Assembly (NCBI RefSeq): GCF_010727475.1
Contig: NZ_AP022567.1
Coordinates: 6,882,001-6,946,000, forward strand
DNA length: 64,000 nt
DNA from: Mycolicibacterium mageritense
GTDB lineage: Bacteria; Actinomycetota; Actinomycetes; Mycobacteriales; Mycobacteriaceae
Reading direction: 5' to 3'
This document shows positions 59,257-64,000 of the stretch, one piece after another (positions within the stretch are counted from its first letter, which is position 1; every line of letters starts with the position of its first letter). The position numbers and the translations under genes are program-made. The notes under the pieces were generated by a model. The model did not search any database, had not been told where the DNA came from, and saw nothing but the letters and a program-made list of their open reading frames with translations.

Positions 59257-62138
59257 GCGTGCAGCGCGTCCCGGACCTGATCCGGCAGTTCTCGGTGCTC
59301 ATCGCCCTTTTCTGGTTGGGCCTGGCGGTGGTGACGAACGTCTTCGTTCCGCAGCTGGAAACCGTTGCCGAATCGCACAACGTGTCGCTGAGCCCGCAGG
59401 ACGCGCCGTCGTTGCAGGCCGCCAAGCGGATCGGCAAGGTGTTCGGCGAGTTCGACTCCGACAGCTCGGCGATGATCGTCCTCGAGGGTGATCAGCCGCT
59501 CGGCGCCGACGCGCATCACTTCTACGACGGCCTGATTCAGAAGCTCCGGCAGGACACCAGGCACGTCCAGCACATTCAGGATTTCTGGGGCGACCCGCTC
59601 ACCGCGGCAGGCTCACAGAGCACCGACGGCAAGGCCGCCCTGGTGCAGGTGTACCTGGCCGGAAACCAGGGCGAGTCGTTGGCCAACGAATCCGTCGACT
59701 CTGTCCGTGACATCGTCGAGCACAGTCCGCCGCCGCCGGGTGTCAAGGCCTATGTCACCGGCGCCGCGCCTCTGGTCACCGATCAATTCGAAGTGGGCCG
59801 TCACGGCACATTGAAGACCACGTTGATCACCATCGGGGTCATCCTGGTGATGCTGCTGTCGCTCTACCGCCGCGTCACCACGGCGATCCTGGTGATCTTC
59901 ACCGTGATGATCGAATTGACGGCTTCCCGTGGCGTCGTCGCCGTGCTCGCGAACGCCGGCGTCATCGAACTCTCGACGTATTCGACGAATCTGCTGACGC
60001 TGCTGGTGATCGCGGCCGGCACCGACTATGCGATCTTCATCCTCGGCCGCTTTCACGAAGCGCGTTACGCCGGGCAGGACCGCGTCTCGGCGTTCAACAC
60101 GATGTACCACGGGACCGCGCACATCATCTTGGGTTCGGGCCTGACGATCGCAGGTGCGGTGCTGTGCCTGACCTTCACGCGGCTCCCCTATTTCCAGAGC
60201 CTGGGAATTCCCGCGGGCATCGGTGTCCTGGTGGCGGTGGTCGCGGCGTTGACGTTGGCACCGGCCGTGCTCGTCGTCGGCCGCCACTTCGGCCTGTTCG
60301 AACCCAGCCGCCCGATGCGCACCCAGGGCTGGCGGCGCGTCGGCACGGCCATCGTGCGCTGGCCCGGCCCCGTGCTGGTGGTGACGGTCGGGGTGGCCCT
60401 CATCGGTCTGCTCGCCCTGCCCGGGTACTCGACGAGCTATGACGCGCGTCCCTACATGCCGGCCGACGCTCCGGCCAACGTCGGCTATGCGGCTGCGGAA
60501 CGCCACTTTTCGCAGGCCCGGCTGAACCCCGAACTGTTGATGGTCGAAGCCGACCACGATCTGCGCAATTCCACCGGCATGATCCTGCTGGAGCGCGTTG
60601 CCAAGGCGGTCTTCCACACCGACGGCATCGCTCAGGTGCAGTCGATCACGCGTCCGCTGGGCACGCCCTTGGACCACTCGTCCATACCGTTCCAGATCAG
60701 CGCAGGCAGCTCAGGGCAGATCAACAACCTGCCGTTCCAGCAGGCCCGTGGTGCCGACCTGCTCAAACAGGTTGATGTGATCAACAATTCGATCAACATC
60801 CTGCGTCAGCAGTACACGCTGCAGCAGCAGTCCGGTGAGATCACCGACGAGCAGGCCAAAGCCTTCCAGCAGACGGTCGCCACGGCCAAGGATCTTCGCG
60901 ACAAGATCGCGGACTTCGACGACCAGTTCCGCCCGCTGCGCAACTACTTCTACTGGGAACCACACTGTTTCGACATCCCGATGTGCGCCGCGCTGCGATC
61001 GGTATTCGACGCGCTCGACGGTATCGACGAACTGACCGATCAGCTCGCCAGTGTGTCGGGAAGCATCGACAAACTGGACGCGCTGCAGCCGAAACTGCTT
61101 GCGTTGATCCCGCCGCAGATCGCAAGCCAGCAGACCAACCGTGACCTGACGCTGACCAACTACGCCACCACGTCGGGTATCAACGACCAGACCGAAGCGG
61201 CACTGCAGAATTCGACCGCGCTGGGCCAGGCGTTCGACGCCTCGAAGACCGACGACTCGTTCTACCTTCCGCCGGAAGCGTTCACCAATCCGGAGTTCCA
61301 GCGCGGACTCAAGCTGTTCCTGTCCCCGGACGGCAAGGCCGCCCGCATGATCATCACGCACGAGGGCGATCCCGCGACGCCCGAAGGTATTTCGCACATC
61401 GACAACATTCGGCATGCCGCGCAGGAAGCAGTCAAGGGCACGCCCCTGGCCGGGTCCAACATCTACATCGCCGGCACCGCCGCCACGTACAAAGACATCC
61501 AGGACGGCGCCAAATACGACCTCATGATCGCCGGGATCGCGGCGCTGAGCCTGATCCTGCTGGTCATGATGTTCATCACGCGCAGCATCGTCGCGGCGTT
61601 CGTGATCGTGGGCACCGTGGCGCTGTCGCTGGGTGCCTCGTTCGGGCTGTCGGTGCTGATCTGGCAGGATCTGCTTGGCATCCAGCTGTTTTGGATCGTG
61701 CTGGCGCTGGCGGTCATCCTGCTGCTGGCCGTCGGATCGGACTACAACCTGCTGCTGGTCTCGCGGTTCAAGGAGGAGATCGGCGCCGGTTTGAACACGG
61801 GCATCATCAGGGCCATGGCCGGCTCGGGCGCGGTGGTGACCTCGGCAGGTCTGGTGTTCGCCGCGACCATGGCGTCATTCGTGTTCGCCGACTTGCGGAT
61901 TCTCGGCCAGATCGGCACCACGATCGCCTTCGGCCTGCTGTTCGACACGTTGATCGTGCGGTCGTTCATGACACCGTCCATCGCAGCCCTGCTCGGCCGC
62001 TGGTTCTGGTGGCCGCTGCGGGTACGGCCCCGTCCGGCGAGTCAGATGCTGCAGCCCTACGGATCTCGCGCAGCGGTTCGCCAGCTGCTGCTGTGGGAGG
62101 ACGGTGACCCGATCGCCGGGTCGCAGAGACGCAGCTAA
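59253..62138 (+). CDS. mmpL: MmpL-family RND transporter
   Basis: A 961-residue MmpL protein with about 12 membrane helices in two halves, each followed by a large periplasmic porter domain. Seen: FSVLIALFWLGLAVVTNVFV at the N-terminus, GTDYAIFILGRFHEARYAGQ in the first helix bundle, and GSDYNLLLVSRFKEEIGAGL in the second, the D-Y pairs of MmpL proton relay. A central coiled-coil-like insert with FYWEPHCFDIPMCAALRSVF (two Cys) is typical of MmpL4/5-type proteins that act with MmpS. It would export a peptide or lipid product across the inner membrane. It converges on the next gene with a 4-bp overlap. Confidence 0.92.
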   Translation: MSVQRVPDLIRQFSVLIALFWLGLAVVTNVFVPQLETVAESHNVSLSPQDAPSLQAAKRIGKVFGEFDSDSSAMIVLEGDQPLGADAHHFYDGLIQKLRQDTRHVQHIQDFWGDPLTAAGSQSTDGKAALVQVYLAGNQGESLANESVDSVRDIVEHSPPPPGVKAYVTGAAPLVTDQFEVGRHGTLKTTLITIGVILVMLLSLYRRVTTAILVIFTVMIELTASRGVVAVLANAGVIELSTYSTNLLTLLVIAAGTDYAIFILGRFHEARYAGQDRVSAFNTMYHGTAHIILGSGLTIAGAVLCLTFTRLPYFQSLGIPAGIGVLVAVVAALTLAPAVLVVGRHFGLFEPSRPMRTQGWRRVGTAIVRWPGPVLVVTVGVALIGLLALPGYSTSYDARPYMPADAPANVGYAAAERHFSQARLNPELLMVEADHDLRNSTGMILLERVAKAVFHTDGIAQVQSITRPLGTPLDHSSIPFQISAGSSGQINNLPFQQARGADLLKQVDVINNSINILRQQYTLQQQSGEITDEQAKAFQQTVATAKDLRDKIADFDDQFRPLRNYFYWEPHCFDIPMCAALRSVFDALDGIDELTDQLASVSGSIDKLDALQPKLLALIPPQIASQQTNRDLTLTNYATTSGINDQTEAALQNSTALGQAFDASKTDDSFYLPPEAFTNPEFQRGLKLFLSPDGKAARMIITHEGDPATPEGISHIDNIRHAAQEAVKGTPLAGSNIYIAGTAATYKDIQDGAKYDLMIAGIAALSLILLVMMFITRSIVAAFVIVGTVALSLGASFGLSVLIWQDLLGIQLFWIVLALAVILLLAVGSDYNLLLVSRFKEEIGAGLNTGIIRAMAGSGAVVTSAGLVFAATMASFVFADLRILGQIGTTIAFGLLFDTLIVRSFMTPSIAALLGRWFWWPLRVRPRPASQMLQPYGSRAAVRQLLLWEDGDPIAGSQRRS

Positions 62139-62584
62139 GCCGGCTCGGTCATCAAAGGCGCTACTTGCAGCTTCTTCTTCAGCCGCGCGACCCTGTGCAA
62201 CTGGGCGGCGATGTTCATGGACGTGAGCATCGGGATGCCGCCGATGAACGTGCGGAACGAGGGGTTGCCGCCATGCACGTGCAGTTCGTAAAGGCAGCCG
62301 ACCACGTAGAAGAAGCCCATGCTGAACAGCACGGCCGGAATCGCGTACGCGAGCGGTGACCGCGCGTCGTCGACCAGTTCGGTCGCGTAGTCGAACTCGT
62401 CCCGCGTCAGCGGCTCGCGCTTGCGCAGCTTGGCGAGCACCACCTTGTGGGCGCCGACCTGTTCGCCCAACGGCGCGGGCGTTCGCTTCTCCAGACGGGT
62501 GATGTACACGAACACGCATGCGGCGAAGGTCAATGCCATCACGCCGGCGAGAATCGTCAGATCACCCCACAACCCGAGACCCAC
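62135..62584 (-). CDS. Small hypothetical membrane protein
   Basis: A 149-residue protein. There are hydrophobic helices at residues about 7-28 (GDLTILAGVMALTFAACVFV) and about 78-98 (YAIPAVLFSMGFFYVVGCLY), separated by a charged loop (KVVLAKLRKREPLTRDEFDY); the C-terminus is basic. GTG start at 62584 with GGAG 8 nt upstream. I do not recognise the family. It converges with mmpL and lies downstream of the acetoacetate-decarboxylase-like gene on the same strand, with 59 bp between them. Confidence 0.65.
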   Translation of the reverse strand: MGLGLWGDLTILAGVMALTFAACVFVYITRLEKRTPAPLGEQVGAHKVVLAKLRKREPLTRDEFDYATELVDDARSPLAYAIPAVLFSMGFFYVVGCLYELHVHGGNPSFRTFIGGIPMLTSMNIAAQLHRVARLKKKLQVAPLMTEPA

Positions 62585-62643
62585 TGTGCCGCTCCTTCAC
62601 CCCGAGCCGCCGTCGTTACCGAGAACTGCTAACTAACGCTACC

Positions 62644-63558
62644 TCACCCGAAGGCCTTCAGTGGCCGCGGCAGGTTCAGCGCCAGTTGCGCATTCCTGGT
62701 CACCTCGAGGCTGAGGATCCGGGAGGCACCGAGTCCGTTGAGCAGGTCACTCAGCGGCCCGCCGTGACGGGTGATGCTGACGTCGCGCGGGAAGCTCCGC
62801 TGGGCATATGACAGCGTGTTGGACTGCACCGACGTCTGGTGCCACTCGCCGTCGACCAGATGGATCATCGTGTTGGTGCCCATCCGAGACTGTGCCGGGA
62901 CGTCGGTGAAATCCGGCAGCGGCGCCTGCAGAGTGACGTCCGGTTGGCCTGCGGGCCCGTCGATCTCAGCCCGCACGGCGTCGCTGATGTCGACGTTGAT
63001 GTCGGTGCGCCACTTGGGCAGCTGGTAGCCGTTGACTCCGCGCACCCGGGCGATCTCGGTCGTGACGGGCAGGGCGAGCACGTGGGCGTAGAAGTTCCTG
63101 CGCCGGACCGCGTCGAGCAGTTCGAGCTCGGGCAGCAGACTCGACACCGGCCCCCGCCGGCCGGGCTTGCGGATGACGACCGCGACGGACACCTCGTCGT
63201 ACGGGTCGTTGTCGCACACCGCATACGAGAAGAAGGTCAGCGCCGTGACACCGAAACCGGGGACGGCCCGCAGTGGCTCGAGCGGCGCCGGAAGCATCGC
63301 GGCCAGGCGGTCGAACGGCGCGAGCAGGTTGGCCTGAACGATGCTCGCGCGGTAATAGAAGTTCGGTGCCCACAGCGGCCCGACGCGCGAGGACACCTGG
63401 ACCTTGGGGATTCGGCGGAACCAGTCGATGTTCCCGACCGCGGGATCTTGTGCCACCTCGTCGAGGTCGGGGTTCGACCGGAAGCGGTCGTAGTACCCGC
63501 CCTTCGGCACCTCGACTGTCTGGCCGGCGAATTCGACCTCGGTGAGTTCCGTAGCCAT
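62644..63558 (-). CDS. Acetoacetate decarboxylase-family protein
   Basis: A 304-residue protein of the acetoacetate-decarboxylase fold: PAPLEPLRAVPGFGVTALTF, DNDPYDEVSVAVVIRKPG, NFYAHVLALPVTTEIARVRG, GYQLPKWRTDINVDISD. It has a conserved Lys in the LPKWR segment, but the catalytic Lys pair of true decarboxylases was not verified. ATG 63558 follows GAGG. Many mycobacterial members are annotated only by fold; function unknown. It is divergent from the esterase gene at 63743. Confidence 0.78.
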   Translation of the reverse strand: MATELTEVEFAGQTVEVPKGGYYDRFRSNPDLDEVAQDPAVGNIDWFRRIPKVQVSSRVGPLWAPNFYYRASIVQANLLAPFDRLAAMLPAPLEPLRAVPGFGVTALTFFSYAVCDNDPYDEVSVAVVIRKPGRRGPVSSLLPELELLDAVRRRNFYAHVLALPVTTEIARVRGVNGYQLPKWRTDINVDISDAVRAEIDGPAGQPDVTLQAPLPDFTDVPAQSRMGTNTMIHLVDGEWHQTSVQSNTLSYAQRSFPRDVSITRHGGPLSDLLNGLGASRILSLEVTRNAQLALNLPRPLKAFG

Positions 63559-63742
63559 GGTGATGGACCTCGTCCTTCGTAGTGGGTTGGTGGCTCCAGG
63601 CTGCCAGCGCAACGGTCGCGCTCACAGGTGCCGGATGGCCAAGAAGTTGTGATATCGGGCCGGAGGCGTGTTTGCCGGAGCGGATGCGGGAAGGATCGAC
63701 ACAGTTCGACTCGTGACCGGTCCGAAACCGAGGAGGCAAGCC

Positions 63743-64000
63743 ATGACCGACATCAATCCAGTACTGGAGCCCGAGGCCGCCGAGTTCTGCAAGGCCACCG
63801 ACACCCCGCCGTTCCTCTACCAACTGCCGCCGGCCGAGGGTCGCAAGGCGGTCGACGAGGTGCAGTCCGGCGATGTCGACAAGCCGGCGGTCGACGAGGA
63901 GTGGGTCACGGCCGAGGGCGGGCCCACGGGCTCGGTGCGGGTGCGCATCGTCAAACCGGTCGGCGTGAGCGGCCCCCTGCCGGTGGTCTTCTACATCCAC
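63743..64000 (+). CDS. Alpha/beta-hydrolase (HSL/Lip-type esterase), N-terminus only
   Basis: 86 codons are inside the window; the gene continues past the right edge. It begins MTDINPVLEPEAAEFCKATD (ATG 63743, GAGGAGG upstream), then EWVTAEGGPTGSVRVRIVKP and LPVVFYIH, the strand leading into the HGGG oxyanion motif of hormone-sensitive-lipase-family esterases. The oxyanion and catalytic triad residues lie outside the window. Confidence 0.75.
   Translation, partial: MTDINPVLEPEAAEFCKATDTPPFLYQLPPAEGRKAVDEVQSGDVDKPAVDEEWVTAEGGPTGSVRVRIVKPVGVSGPLPVVFYIH

Noticed and set aside
50968..62138. Assigning the NRPS locus to glycopeptidolipid (mps1/mps2) or the Rv0101 isonitrile lipopeptide cluster
   Set aside because: There are only two modules, and no methyltransferase, glycosyltransferase, isonitrile synthase, FadD or ACP genes are next to it.
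1..64000. CRISPR arrays, tRNAs, insertion sequences, prophage genes
   Set aside because: No spaced direct repeats, tRNA-like cloverleaf, transposase or phage structural protein was recognised on either strand.

Overview
The window is GC-rich actinobacterial DNA whose gene content points to a non-tuberculous, probably rapidly growing Mycobacterium (Mycolicibacterium). It carries a DevR/DosR dormancy regulon cluster, acg-type nitroreductases, a glnX-glnH-pknG operon and an mmpS/mmpL pair. The left edge cuts a DevS/DosT-type sensor kinase. The right edge cuts an HSL-type esterase. No tRNA, rRNA, insertion sequence, prophage or CRISPR array was seen.

Region 1 (about 1-32.8 kb) is a large dormancy island. 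DevR (29657-30310) sits among tandem universal stress proteins, two Acg-type nitroreductases, a RafH-type ribosome hibernation factor, an APH/AAA kinase (Rv2004c type), an Rv1733c-type membrane protein, a WS/DGAT triacylglycerol synthase with an Rv2628-type partner, a HAD-OtsB-GH65 trehalose enzyme, a PEP synthase-like enzyme coupled to an Mg-type P-ATPase, and a phosphoribosyltransferase/erythromycin-esterase fusion followed by PfkB (frameshifted here). DosR-box-like palindromes lie in most of its divergent promoter regions, often in pairs 21-22 bp apart. Embedded in it is a metal module: a P1B-5 ATPase with a C-terminal hemerythrin domain, a DUF2231 membrane protein, a BlaI/M56 regulatory pair with a clear BlaI-type operator, and a VIT1-type Fe/Mn transporter.

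Region 2 (32.9-50.6 kb) is more ordinary. It holds envelope proteins and lipoproteins, including a SodC-like lipoprotein that seems to have lost its metal ligands and two paralogous secreted VldE-like proteins. It also holds a TetR/MpaB-oxygenase pair with a clean operator, a coupled flavin reductase/LLM oxidoreductase with an MFS exporter, a monoamine-oxidase-like gene broken by one in-frame TGA, a PadR-like protein with a Gly/Phe-rich N-terminus, a compact PknG-GlnH-GlnX operon and a lytic transglycosylase lipoprotein.

Region 3 (50.6-62.1 kb) is the most distinctive part: a 2575-residue NRPS (A-PCP-E-C-A-PCP-R) followed by mmpS and mmpL. It reads as a compact pathway for a short D-configured peptide aldehyde or alcohol with its own RND-type exporter. 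A lower-GC promoter region with a long inverted repeat lies upstream. The window ends with a membrane protein, an acetoacetate-decarboxylase-family protein and the start of an esterase.

Functions come from motif reading and family knowledge; no searches were run. Comparisons with M. tuberculosis genes are from memory.
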